Shown: in pieces, positions 1 to 9,970 of the stretch
How positions within the stretch are numbered: position 1 is the first letter of the stretch
Layout of the letters: every line of letters starts with the position of its first letter
Source: Paenibacillus sp. JJ-100
GTDB lineage: Bacteria > Bacillota > Bacilli > Paenibacillales > Paenibacillaceae
Direction: 5' to 3'
NCBI RefSeq assembly: GCF_948329825.1
Contig: NZ_CAOJCM010000001.1
Span: forward strand, 1,302,001 to 1,366,000
Length of the DNA: 64,000 bases
Notes under the pieces: model-generated
What the model was told of the DNA's origin: nothing
Seen by the model: only the letters and a program-made list of their open reading frames with translations
Database searches by the model: none
Made by a program: the position numbers and the translations under genes

Positions 1-78
1 TATGTTCATTGGAAAATTAAGATTTACATCATTTGGAAGTGTGTATACAATCGTATACGCGTAATGGAGGTGTTGAGT

Positions 79-453
79 ATGAGAGAGCGTCATATGGATG
101 AAACGGATAGAAGTACACGTCAAGGTGAGCGTCCAAGACGAGATATGAGGGACAATGAGCAACGCGGTGAACGTTCCAGACGTGGAAGAGGGAATGAAGA
201 ACATGAGGGAAAACGGGGCCGTGGTGCGCAAACATTCCGCCGCGACCGAATTCTTGTATTTTTGGAACAGATGCAGAATCGAAGAACGACGCTTGCGAGA
301 CAACTTAGACAGGAAGAGTACGAGCATATTCGCCCTGTGATCAGTGGGTAGTTGAAAGCTATTGATCAGGTTATTGACGAGTATATTCACCTGTTCGAGT
401 TACAAAATGAAGGTGTAAGCCCCAATAAGGATATGGAGAGTGAGATTGAATAA
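79..453 (+). pseudogene. Small arginine-rich hypothetical protein, interrupted by an in-frame TAG
   Basis: A GGAGG site at 66-70 sits 8 bases before the ATG at 79, so this ATG is preferred over the in-frame ATG at 64. The first half is very rich in Arg, Glu and Gly; the second half (from AQTFRRDRILVFLEQM) is an amphipathic segment. The frame meets TAG at 349-351 and then continues open for 33 more codons (LKAIDQVIDEYIHLFELQN...) to TAA at 451-453. The sequence after the stop reads as natural protein and joins smoothly if TAG were GAG (Glu). I recall similar uninterrupted small proteins in Paenibacillus, but cannot check this here. Function is unknown. The downstream ABC fragment starts inside its 3' end, as in a coupled pair. 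A sequencing error or readthrough is also possible. Confidence 0.6.
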
Positions 454-958
454 GTATGATTCGTCGTTTTTTTTTCGTATTACCGTCCTTATAAAAAAAC
501 TGTTTTTAATTGATTTTGGATGCGCCGTACTTGCAGGACTACTGGAGTTAGCATTCCCCCTAGCCGTAAGCAAATTCATTAATGAATTGTTGCCAGGTCA
601 GGATTGGCCGCTCATTCTGCTTGCCTGTGTGGTGCTGTTATCCATCTATGCCCTTAATACTGTGTTGAACTATGTGGTTACATATTGGGGACATATGCTG
701 GGCATTAACATTGAGACCAACATGCGTGAGAAGATGTTCGCTCACTTGCAGAAGCTATCCTTCCGGTTCTTCGATAATCGTAAGACGGGACATCTAAACG
801 GTCATCTTACGAATGACCTGAATGATATCGGTGAAGTTCCTCACTATGGGTCTGAAGATGTATTCATAGCAGTGATGACATTGAACTGGTTGTCTCTGGA
901 GGAGTATATAGCCGTCTTCATCAGGTACAATACAGTCACTCTTAATCAAGGATCTTGA
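440..958 (+). pseudogene. ABC exporter, N-terminal membrane-domain fragment
   Basis: The GTG start at 440 has a GGAG site just upstream and overlaps the 3' end of the preceding gene. The first 145 or so residues look like the start of a type I ABC exporter membrane domain: two hydrophobic helices, then the conserved cytosolic stretch with REKMFAHLQKLSFRFFDNRKTG and LTNDLNDIGEV. After EDVFIAVMTL the sequence loses similarity to such domains and stops at residue 172. A full exporter half-subunit is about 580 residues, so the rest of the membrane domain and the whole ATPase domain (Walker A, signature, Walker B) are missing. This is a remnant and is unlikely to transport anything. A hairpin terminator lies right behind the stop. 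Confidence 0.75.
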
Positions 959-972
959 TTAAGTCCAACCTT

Positions 973-994
973 GCCGCGCATACGCGCGGCTTTT
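973..994 (+). terminator. Rho-independent terminator after the ABC fragment
   Basis: GCCGCG and CGCGGC pair around a 6-base loop, followed by TTTT. It lies 15 bases after the stop of the ABC remnant. The bases from here to 1207 hold no convincing gene, only short open frames. Confidence 0.6.
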
Positions 995-1207
995 GATATT
1001 ACTTTTAAAAATGCGGTTATGAAGCGACAAGGAAAATATACGATTGACATCGTACACAAACCTTATGAAAGTTAACTCTGTGGCTGGCAGGCGAATTAGT
1101 CTGATTCGTTTGACTGCCAAGGTTGAAACTGTATCCCGAATTGGATGATCGATCGGTCCGATCAACAGAACCTGAAGTAGAAGCATTGGTGTAATCTTCA
1201 TACTTGA

Positions 1208-1700
1208 TTACTCACTCATGGCGTAGTCATATTTCTCTTTCAACTGCCTTACATCAGCTTTTGGAGGTGCACCGAACATGCGTGTATATTCCCGGCTAAA
1301 CTGGGAAGCACTCTCGTATCCAACTCGGAAAGCTACATCTGCCGCATCAGCAGATTCGGCCATCAGGAGTCGCCGGGCCTCCTGTAATCTTAACTGTTTC
1401 TGGAATCGCAAAGGGCTCATGGCTGTGATCTCTTTGAAGTGACGATGGAATGAAGATACGCTCATATTCGCGGTCTCGGCCAGATCTTCAACTCGAAAGG
1501 GTTGTTCCCAATGGTGAACGATGTACTCAATCGCTTCTCTGATCCGATACGTGTGGCTACCTTCCACCGCAATCTGTGCCAATTTTGCTATGGTAGCAAA
1601 ACAATGATGGAATCGCCGTTTCTATCGCACCGTTAAGAAGGGAATGGCGCTTTATCAACTCACTCAGTTCCTGCTTTTGTTGAGAAAGTTCTTCGGTCAT
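1208..1700 (-). pseudogene. AraC-family regulator (AraC_N type) with internal deletion and frameshift
   Basis: On the minus strand an ATG at 1700, preceded by AAGGAG, opens a frame beginning MTEELSQQKQELSELIKRH and continuing through ETAIPSLFCYHS, the usual start of AraC_N-domain regulators of about 300 residues. That frame soon ends. From about 1582 a second frame, shifted by one base, carries the C-terminal part: AGSH-like lead-in (VEGSHTYRIREAIEYI), then a complete two-helix-turn-helix AraC DNA-binding domain ending near YAMSE. About 130-160 residues of the ligand domain are missing between the two parts. The HTH half could only be made from the weak TTG at 1582. The deletion and shift together mark it as broken. 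Confidence 0.75.
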
Positions 1701-1879
1701 ACGAATTCTCCTTACGGGTTGGTTTTGCTATATTATATGGCTTCACGCTTAGGAGCAAAAGGGGGTGTGAGAGGATCGAGCAATCAATTAAGAGTAATGA
1801 TATATCACTTGATGTCTGTATCTCGGCATAATAAGAGTACACTCACGGATTAAGTATTAGAATATATTCGAAGAGTTGG

Positions 1880-2156
1880 GTGAACATATTGAGGGAGAAA
1901 GTATCAAGATGTGTGAGACGAATGTTGATAGAGAGGCTGGAATCTCAGATCAAATTAGAAGAGAATCCCGTATTTAAAGAGATATACATCAAAAGCTGGT
2001 TTGATTTAAAACTGGAAGAGATGAAGAGAAACTCCTCATAACTGGTTGCAACATGAAGCTGAAGAAAGAATCAGAGTTGATCCGATGTATTCATCAATTG
2101 AATATGTATGGGAAGAGGTTGCGGAGCGGCCTCTTTTTGATATACAACGATCCTGA
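1880..2156 (+). other. Degraded coding remnant, unrecognised
   Basis: Two adjoining open stretches in different frames both read like ordinary protein. The first, from a GTG at 1880 or TTG at 1889 to TAA at 2039-2041, includes ERLESQIKLEENPVFKEIYI and FDLKLEEMKRN. The second, about 2028-2156 in another frame, includes NWLQHEAEERIRVDPMYSS and EYVWEEVAERPLFDIQ. A single small frameshift near 2030 would join them into one protein of about 90 residues. I do not recognise the family. It lies in the decayed region between the broken AraC gene and the arabinofuranosidase. From 2157 to 2297 I see no gene. Confidence 0.3.
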
Positions 2157-2297
2157 GGAGAGCTAGTTCACTTTAGAAGAAAGTTTCGTATGAAAAATGC
2201 TAAAGTTTATACCTAGCGTCTCCTAAGATCGTTAGAGTCATTGAGTAATTTAGTAAGCTAGCCAGTAGGCCAGCAGGTTAGTTCTAAGAAGTTTAGA

Positions 2298-3842
<1,545 letters not shown>

Positions 3843-3983
3843 TCAATTAAATAGAATTGTTGGGTAGTAACATATTATCTGTTAGCCTTGAGATGAATTC
3901 GCCTTAAAGCAAAATCAAAACATTGATTTGTTATCTAATATGTATCATAATGCGATTATATAGAGCAAGATCAATATGCACAG

Positions 3984-4014
3984 TTCGCAAAATAGCGAAT
4001 CCTGTGTAGCGAAT
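3984..4014. promoter_or_regulatory. Candidate operator for the abfA/ArsR-like divergent promoter
   Basis: TTCGC and GCGAA form an inverted repeat across 3984-3999, and TAGCGAAT occurs twice as a direct repeat at 3993-4000 and 4007-4014 (14-base period). They lie between abfA and the divergent helix-turn-helix gene, where an autoregulatory operator would be expected. Binding is inferred. Confidence 0.4.
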
Positions 4015-4066
4015 ATAACTTTTTTGATACTAATATAAAATGATAAAAATCAAGGATGTGGGTCGT

Positions 4067-5008
4067 ATGATGCTTGGAACAGATGCATCTTCGTTGCTTG
4101 TCTATGAGGCGCTGGCAAGTGAAGCTCGTTTAAATATCGTGCAGCTTCTGCTGCACAACAGAGAGATGCATATCAATGCGCTCGCTCAAGAGCTGTATCT
4201 GAGCAAAGCCATTGTGAGTACACATGTCAGCAAGCTACAGAAGGCAGGAATTGTGGGCAGTCGAATGAAAAGGGAGAATGGTGGCACCTATAAATATTGT
4301 TTTATCGTTCAGGAGTTCATGACCATACATCTATCGCCGCGCGAGCCCGTCAACACGTCTTACCATGAAGTATCTATTCCGGTTGGGCAGTATACGGATT
4401 ATGAAGCATGGCCAACTTGTGGAATTGCTACGACAACTCGGATGATTGGACAATATGACATGCCAGCTTGCTTCATGGACCCGGAGCGGGTAAATGCCGG
4501 AATTCTTTGGATGGCAAGAGGTTTTCTTGAATATAAAATTCCCAACTATCTGAATACCGATCAGCCTCTTCGGGAGATTGAAATCTCACTTGAACTCAGC
4601 TCCGAAGCGCCTAAGGTCAACGAAAACTGGCCCTCCGATATTCGTTTTACACTGAATGGTCATGACCTCGGGACGTGGACAAGCCCGGGAGATTTTGGAG
4701 ATCGAAAGGGTAAGCATACTCCGCTTTGGTGGAAGTTAGACGTCAACCAGTATGGTGTGCTGAAGGTGCTTCGCATTAACCAGCAAGGTACGTTCATTGA
4801 TGGACAGCAAATCTCGCCTGTTTCAATCGCGGACCTGAGTCTGCAAGCAGCCACCTATTGGACGTTTGGATTGAAGCCTGAGGAAGGAGCAGCAGGAAGA
4901 GGAGGGCTAACTCTGTTTGGCAAAGGTTTTGGCAACTATGATCAGGATATTCTAATCCGATATTACTATGATGATCTTGGAAATAGAGAAAAAAGAGACC
5001 GCTCGTAA
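4067..5008 (+). CDS. ArsR-like winged-helix regulator with large C-terminal domain, next to abfA
   Basis: The N-terminal 80 or so residues form a winged helix-turn-helix of the ArsR type (SEARLNIVQLLLHNREMHINALAQELYLSKAIVSTHVSKLQKAGIV). The remaining roughly 230 residues are not a metal-sensing extension. They are rich in aromatic residues and beta strands (for example WPSDIRFTLNGHDLGTWTSPG), suggesting a carbohydrate- or ligand-binding sandwich. Standard ArsR proteins are about 100 residues, so this is a two-domain regulator. I infer that it senses an arabinose-derived ligand and controls the divergent abfA gene. The ATG at 4067 is preferred because AAGGA lies 10 bases upstream; the ATG at 4040 has no such site. 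Confidence 0.75.
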   Translation: MMLGTDASSLLVYEALASEARLNIVQLLLHNREMHINALAQELYLSKAIVSTHVSKLQKAGIVGSRMKRENGGTYKYCFIVQEFMTIHLSPREPVNTSYHEVSIPVGQYTDYEAWPTCGIATTTRMIGQYDMPACFMDPERVNAGILWMARGFLEYKIPNYLNTDQPLREIEISLELSSEAPKVNENWPSDIRFTLNGHDLGTWTSPGDFGDRKGKHTPLWWKLDVNQYGVLKVLRINQQGTFIDGQQISPVSIADLSLQAATYWTFGLKPEEGAAGRGGLTLFGKGFGNYDQDILIRYYYDDLGNREKRDRS

Positions 5009-5020
5009 GAGCGGTTTCTT
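4993..5020. terminator. Bidirectional terminator between convergent regulators
   Basis: AAGAGACCGCTC pairs with GAGCGGTTTCTT, with T-rich tails in both directions (TTTTTTCTC on the minus strand). The stop codon of the ArsR-like gene lies inside the hairpin and the AraC stop begins at its edge, so one compact element can serve both genes. Confidence 0.8.
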
Positions 5021-5925
5021 CATTTTAATTTACGGAATTCAGTTGGACTCATCTGGGTCCATTTTTTGAATTGCCTGCTAAAATGCGAAAGGTTTTTATA
5101 CCCTAGACGGAGTGCAATTTCAGTTAACGATATCTCGGGTTGGTGCAGCAGCACCTTTGCCTCTTGTAGCTTCAGATCAGACAAGTATTTTCTTGGAGAC
5201 ATATGATAAATTTTCTGAAAGATCTCCAGTCCATAATTGGGACTGATCCCTAAAGATGCAATGATCGGCTGAATATGAACAGTATCATCTACATCAGAGT
5301 CAGTGTTACCATGCCTTTCCCGAACCTGCTGTCTGAAATGGCTTTTGATGGCTTCGGCTATTTCTTTGGCATGCTTGGCTGTGGTCATAGACTGATTAGC
5401 ATGTGATTCTGTGTTCATAGGCTGCAGGTCAATTAAGATTTCCAATAATTCAAATAGAACGATTTGTGCTCTAAGTTTTGCTTTGGATACGGTCATATCC
5501 GGATCATTGAAGATATCAAGCCATTGCTGGATACAAGCCCTTAATCGGCTATGTGATGGATTGGAAGGGGTGTATACCCAGTCGCAATTTTTCATGATTT
5601 TCATACGAAGCGCAGGTTCATCTACATCGAAATGTGCACAGAAATACGTCATGGAGTCATTTGCAATGTTCTTATTTTTGTGTTCGAATCCAGGAGGGAT
5701 CAGAAGAATATCATTCTGATGCACTTCAAAAGATTCGTTCTCCAGTCTTGTTTCCTGTACACCCTCCAGTACAATCAAAATTTCAAATGCATGGTGATAT
5801 TCCTTCGTCATGGACCAGCCAGGATGCACAGTTTGTTTATGAGCGCCAAAAAAACGGATATTCCAGTCAATCCGGGGAAGTAGGTCCATTCTGTAGCCAA
5901 TATAATTTTGAATATTAATTTCCAT
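5020..5925 (-). CDS. AraC-family regulator, divergent from the GH43 xylosidase
   Basis: This 301-residue protein has an N-terminal cupin-like sensing domain (HHAFEILIVLEG, HQNDILLIPPGFEHKNKN) and a C-terminal AraC DNA-binding domain. The last helix-turn-helix is clear (SLTEIALRLGYKNLSHFSRQFKKWTQMSPTEFRK). A spacer of about 60 residues rich in charged residues precedes the DNA-binding part. Start: ATG at 5925 with AAAGGTGGG upstream. It is transcribed away from the GH43 xylosidase and MFS permease across a 309-base gap, so it is probably their activator, responding to xylose or xylo-oligosaccharides. The ligand is inferred from the neighbours only. Confidence 0.9.
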   Translation of the reverse strand: MEINIQNYIGYRMDLLPRIDWNIRFFGAHKQTVHPGWSMTKEYHHAFEILIVLEGVQETRLENESFEVHQNDILLIPPGFEHKNKNIANDSMTYFCAHFDVDEPALRMKIMKNCDWVYTPSNPSHSRLRACIQQWLDIFNDPDMTVSKAKLRAQIVLFELLEILIDLQPMNTESHANQSMTTAKHAKEIAEAIKSHFRQQVRERHGNTDSDVDDTVHIQPIIASLGISPNYGLEIFQKIYHMSPRKYLSDLKLQEAKVLLHQPEISLTEIALRLGYKNLSHFSRQFKKWTQMSPTEFRKLK

Positions 5926-6159
5926 TTAATTGAACCCACCTTTGATAAGGGTAAATTAATCTGTAATGACACAATCGAATTGTTCGATTTATTGAGATTA
6001 TAATATGAATCAAGTGATGGGAAACCGCTTTCCTGACAAGGGATTGCCCGTGAACTAGCTAATGCCACTGTTATTATAGCCAAAGCTGGTTGCTTGATCA
6101 ATGTAATATAAACCGGAGTCTCCCAGATTGAAAAGGGTAAAATCACATGTCAATAAAAA

Positions 6160-6173
6160 GAAAGCGCTTATTT
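6160..6173. promoter_or_regulatory. Candidate cre (CcpA) site upstream of the GH43 xylosidase
   Basis: GAAAGCGCTTATTT, with the palindromic core AAGCGCTT, resembles known CcpA target sites. It lies 62 bases before the xylosidase start, which fits catabolite repression of a xylan gene. The rest of the 5926-6234 gap holds no gene I can support. Confidence 0.5.
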
Positions 6174-6234
6174 GGAATCGCTTTAGTCTGATCGTATGTA
6201 CTGCTATTTTTAAAAAATTGAAGGGGGTATAGAT

Positions 6235-7893
6235 ATGAATCACATCATCAATCCAGTTATACCAGGTATGGCTCCTGATCCGTCTATTATTCGTGTTGGA
6301 GAAATGTATTACATCGCTACATCTACGTTTCATTGGAATCCTGGAATTCAACTGTTTCAGTCCCGGGATCTGGCTCACTGGGAGCAGATCGGGTCGGCTT
6401 TGAATAAAGGTGAGATCAATCTGCGTGGAACGAATACGCCAGCCGGTATCTGGGCACCACATTTATCTTATGATGCTGATACACAAAAATATTGGTTAAC
6501 CTTTTCCCATATGGTCAATATGGCTGGACGTGAATTTAATGCGGATTCGTATATCATGTGGGCAGAGGATATCACAGGACCATGGTCAGAACCCGTCTAT
6601 CTCACTTCCATCGGTTTCGATCCAGCTCTATATCACGACGATGATGGTAAACATTATGTATCGATTCTCGAATGGGAGATTCGCACAGGGTACCAAGCTC
6701 CAGGACATATCGTCATTGCAGAGGTAGATCTGGATCGCGGAAAAATTATCGGATCTTGGCATCGGGTAACCCAAGGTTTCACAACTAGGGGATGTGCTGA
6801 GGCACCACAACTATACAAGCATAACGATTATTATTATTTAATTCTGGCAGCGGGCGGTACCGGGTATGCACACGGTGTGGAGATTGGTCGGTCGAAACAT
6901 GTCTTTGGACCGTACGAACCGCATCCGTCGGGAGAACCGATCATCACATCTTCGCCGCGGCATTTGTTCTCACTTGGTGATCCGGACGCAGGGCATTTTG
7001 AGATGTATAATCCTCATTCCATTATGCAGAAGGCGGGTCATGGCTCTTTAGTGGAAACGCATACCGGCGAGTGGTATATTGCACACTTGATGTCGCGTCC
7101 ATTAGAGGACAAGCTTCTGAATCCGCTGGGCCGAGAGACTTCTATTCAGAAGATGGAGTGGACCGAAGATGGATGGCTGCAAATGAAAGACGGTTCCAAT
7201 CTGGCTAAGATGGAAACGGAGGGGATGTCAGGTATAACCATCTCCGGCGCGTTCTCCCATGACTTGTTTGATAACTTTGATGAGAAGAAACACAAGTTAC
7301 ACTTCATGACTCCTTATCGGGAGCAGACGGAGGAATGGGTCAATACAACAGAACGCCCAGGATACTTACGCATATACGGACAAAACTCTCTGTTTTCACA
7401 AGTAAATCCAGCTATTATGGCGACACGGGCTACCTCTTTCCAATATGAACTGCATACTCATGTGCAATTTCATGCTGATCATTATTCGGAAACGGCAGGT
7501 ATGGGATTGTATTACGATTCGAATAACTGGCTATATGCTCATCTGACATATTCTGAATCCGCTAAAGGTATGATTCTTACGGTCCTTCAGGCGAAACTTG
7601 GAGAACGCATTGAATACGTTCATCATCAGGTGAATGTGCCTGATCATCGAGCCGAGCTGAAGCTGACTTACCATAGTGGTACTGCCAATATTTCATATCG
7701 TTTTGAGAAAAATCTGGACTGGCAGGTGCTGGTGGAAGGTGTCGACGTCTCGTATCTGTCAGATGAAGGCGTTAACGGTGAACCAGGCGAGATTGGCGGC
7801 TTTACAGGACTATTCAACTTCATCGGCTCAGTCGATGCCCATCAGCATGATTCCTATGCAGATTTTGATTTTTATTCCGTAAAAAATGATTAG
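6235..7893 (+). CDS. xynB: GH43 beta-xylosidase (possible arabinofuranosidase activity)
   Basis: Hydrolyses xylo-oligosaccharides from the non-reducing end. The 552 residues match the two-domain XynB layout: a five-bladed propeller to about residue 320, then a C-terminal beta-sandwich (GH43 C2 type). The catalytic triad is visible: general base Asp15 (MAPDPSII), pKa-modulating Asp129 (IGFDPALYHDDDG) and acid Glu189 (RGCAEAPQLY). There is no signal peptide, so it is cytoplasmic. GAAGGGGG lies before the ATG. The MFS permease follows after 21 bases, so the two are an operon for uptake and hydrolysis of xylosides. Bifunctional xylosidase/arabinofuranosidases occur in this family, so substrate preference cannot be settled. 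Confidence 0.93.
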   Translation: MNHIINPVIPGMAPDPSIIRVGEMYYIATSTFHWNPGIQLFQSRDLAHWEQIGSALNKGEINLRGTNTPAGIWAPHLSYDADTQKYWLTFSHMVNMAGREFNADSYIMWAEDITGPWSEPVYLTSIGFDPALYHDDDGKHYVSILEWEIRTGYQAPGHIVIAEVDLDRGKIIGSWHRVTQGFTTRGCAEAPQLYKHNDYYYLILAAGGTGYAHGVEIGRSKHVFGPYEPHPSGEPIITSSPRHLFSLGDPDAGHFEMYNPHSIMQKAGHGSLVETHTGEWYIAHLMSRPLEDKLLNPLGRETSIQKMEWTEDGWLQMKDGSNLAKMETEGMSGITISGAFSHDLFDNFDEKKHKLHFMTPYREQTEEWVNTTERPGYLRIYGQNSLFSQVNPAIMATRATSFQYELHTHVQFHADHYSETAGMGLYYDSNNWLYAHLTYSESAKGMILTVLQAKLGERIEYVHHQVNVPDHRAELKLTYHSGTANISYRFEKNLDWQVLVEGVDVSYLSDEGVNGEPGEIGGFTGLFNFIGSVDAHQHDSYADFDFYSVKND

Positions 7894-7914
7894 AAACTAG
7901 AGAGGACGTAAGAC

Positions 7915-9159
7915 ATGAGTACCCGTACAATTCCATTGAAACGTTTAATTCCAGGTTTAATTATCGGACCTGCTACTTGGCTTGGGCCATACATTGCCAC
8001 TTCGAGCTTATTTTTGCCAGCTCTGATTCAGCATCTCGATGCGGCTAACAAAATTAATATTCTAGCGCTATTCTCAGCGCTCGGTATGATTGTAGCCGCG
8101 TTATCCAATATGGCGGCCGGTTATTTATCAGATCGTACAAGATCACGTTTTGGTAAAAGAACACCTTGGCTTGTAGCTGGATCATTCGTATTTATGTTAG
8201 CCATGATCTTTGCCTCCATGAGCCCGAATATACCGATGTTGCTCCTTAGCTGGATGATTGGTCAAGTTGCATTGAACTTTATCGTCGCACCAATGGTTGC
8301 GTGGATTGATCTGGCACCAGAAGGGGGAAGAGGGTCTGCCTCATCTGCTTACGGCGGTCTAGGTATGGCATTAGGTAATAACGGCTTTACCATTCTGGCA
8401 GCCCTATTTTTGGGTCAATTTCGATTGGGTTTTATCATTTTTGGTATCATTACGTTTGTAGGTACGATTATTGCAGCTGTTATCGCTCGCGAACCGTCCA
8501 ATTTGCATGAAAACACAGACATACAGGAATCTCAGACTCGCCAAAAACTGTCTATAAAAGAGGCAATGACCGTTTTTCCAAAATGGTCTGTAGGCCGTGA
8601 CTATTACTTGGCGCTAATCGGCAAGCTGTCACAAGGGATCGGAAACTTTGCAGTCACGGGATATCTCCTGTTCATTATGACGGACTTTCTGCATAAAGAT
8701 AATACCTCCACACAACAGTCCATTCAATTAATCAATATCATTATGCTGATTTTTGGTATATTGATGGGATTTATAGCAGGACCGTTGTCGGACAAATTCA
8801 ACGTATTGAAGTATCCTGTTGGATTGTCTACCATATCTCTCGGTATTGGTGCACTCAGTTTGTACTTTTTGCAAAATGATACAGGAATTATTATTTATGC
8901 ATTTCTGGCTGGTCTAGGCATGGGGATATGGAACTCCTTGGACAACTTGTTGAATCTGAATGTTATTCCTGACAAAAATCGTGTTGGTTTATTTCTGGGT
9001 ATATATAACCTGGGTAATACGTTGACACAGGCGATTGCGCCAGTCATCGCTGCATTTATGATCTCCCAGATTGGGTTCTCATCTATATTTATGCTGTCAT
9101 TTATACTGTCGATCTTTGGTGGGATTTGTATCCTAATGATCAAGTCGGTATCTAGATAA
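7915..9159 (+). CDS. MFS sugar transporter, likely for xylosides
   Basis: A 414-residue membrane protein with about 12 hydrophobic segments. The cytoplasmic loop after the second segment carries the MFS motif A pattern (GYLSDRTRSRFGKRTPWL), and the corresponding C-terminal-half loop reads GPLSDKFNVLKYP. A polar central loop (about residues 198-235) separates the two six-helix bundles. GAGAGGAC precedes the ATG. It directly follows xynB by 21 bases, so it is probably a proton- or sodium-coupled importer of xylose, xylobiose or arabinoxylo-oligosaccharides. This resembles the xynB-xynP pairing of bacilli, although XynP is a GPH-family permease. No terminator is obvious behind it; the 80 bases to the convergent arr gene are short. 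Confidence 0.85.
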   Translation: MSTRTIPLKRLIPGLIIGPATWLGPYIATSSLFLPALIQHLDAANKINILALFSALGMIVAALSNMAAGYLSDRTRSRFGKRTPWLVAGSFVFMLAMIFASMSPNIPMLLLSWMIGQVALNFIVAPMVAWIDLAPEGGRGSASSAYGGLGMALGNNGFTILAALFLGQFRLGFIIFGIITFVGTIIAAVIAREPSNLHENTDIQESQTRQKLSIKEAMTVFPKWSVGRDYYLALIGKLSQGIGNFAVTGYLLFIMTDFLHKDNTSTQQSIQLINIIMLIFGILMGFIAGPLSDKFNVLKYPVGLSTISLGIGALSLYFLQNDTGIIIYAFLAGLGMGIWNSLDNLLNLNVIPDKNRVGLFLGIYNLGNTLTQAIAPVIAAFMISQIGFSSIFMLSFILSIFGGICILMIKSVSR

Positions 9160-9239
9160 TGCCCTAGGGGAACCACAGAAACCGACCGGATAATCATTTT
9201 AGCGTAGAAGGTCTATTAAGATCTGGTTAGAATTGAGAA

Positions 9240-9668
9240 TTAATCATAGATCACGTTTTTTCCTTCATCACTTAATTTTTTCAGAGATGAAGTCATATGA
9301 TGAATCTCTTCATCGGTGTGCCTTTCCCACGAAGCCAGTTCAGCTACAATTTTTAACGGTGATTTAGATCGATATGAACGGGTCGGATTCCCAGGGAATC
9401 TTTTATCTGTAACGTTTGGGTCATTTTCAAAATCTCCTAAAGGTTCTACGATATAAATTCTTTCCTTTGAATCCGATCCGTCTCTGTCTTTGGCTAATTC
9501 AGCACCCCATTTGGCAGCATTTAATGTAGCAGTGAAGTAGATGTGATTCGATTTTTTGTCTTGGTAATTGGATAAAAATTGTGGTTCTAATAAATCGCCA
9601 ATGTTCAGTTTAGCTTTTGTCCCGTGAAAAAAAGGACCCGGATCTAAAATTTGTTTATTGTCATCCAT
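9240..9668 (-). CDS. arr: Rifampin ADP-ribosyltransferase Arr
   Basis: Transfers ADP-ribose from NAD+ to a rifamycin hydroxyl and inactivates the antibiotic. The 142-residue length is the usual size for Arr. The three active-site residues known for this family are at the expected spacing: His15 (GPFFHGTKA), Tyr44 (NHIYFTATL) and Asp79 (EPLGDFENDPN). The sequence RSYRSKSPLKIVAELASWER is also typical. The start at 9668 has GAAGAGGTG upstream. It stands alone on the minus strand, convergent with the xyloside permease, and has no visible mobile-element context, so it is probably an intrinsic chromosomal resistance gene. Confidence 0.93.
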   Translation of the reverse strand: MDDNKQILDPGPFFHGTKAKLNIGDLLEPQFLSNYQDKKSNHIYFTATLNAAKWGAELAKDRDGSDSKERIYIVEPLGDFENDPNVTDKRFPGNPTRSYRSKSPLKIVAELASWERHTDEEIHHMTSSLKKLSDEGKNVIYD

Positions 9669-9816
9669 AGGGATACACCTCTTCTTATTTCAATTTGTAT
9701 TTAGCAGTATAGTGTAAGCATTGGCGAAAAAACAGTCTGTTATAAAATTTAAAAAGCGTTATAATTAAAGTAGAGAGAAGGATATCGGACAGAAACGAAT
9801 ATAAAATGTTTGCTTA

Positions 9817-9845
9817 TAAAGTCGCTAACTAGCGGCTTTATTTTA
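9817..9845 (+). terminator. Terminator-like hairpin in the arr-TetR gap
   Basis: AAAGTCGCT pairs with AGCGGCTTT around a short loop and is followed by ATTTTATC. No gene is visible directly upstream on the plus strand, so what it terminates is unclear. Confidence 0.45.
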
Positions 9846-9893
9846 TCTCAATACGAATATAGCCATCAGCATAAGCTGATCACTTCTTTGAAT

Positions 9894-9967
9894 AAGAAAG
9901 AAGCCAATCCTCTTCATGAATTTACTTTTGTTCCTAAGCAATCATGAGGTGGAAGGCTTCTTTTCAT
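9894..9967 (-). terminator. Long imperfect hairpin behind the TetR gene
   Basis: An inverted repeat pairs AAGAAGCC (left, about 9897-9904) with GGCTTCTT (right, about 9955-9962), and extends inward with TCATGA on both sides. T or A tracts flank it. It lies directly downstream of the minus-strand TetR stop and can serve as its terminator. Confidence 0.55.
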
Positions 9968-9970
9968 TTT

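Noticed and set aside
959-1201. 80-residue minus-strand frame after the ABC remnant
   Set aside because: It spans a terminator and has no site or recognisable sequence.
1644-1853. 69-residue plus-strand frame
   Set aside because: It overlaps the start and 5' region of the broken AraC gene and has no good ribosome site.
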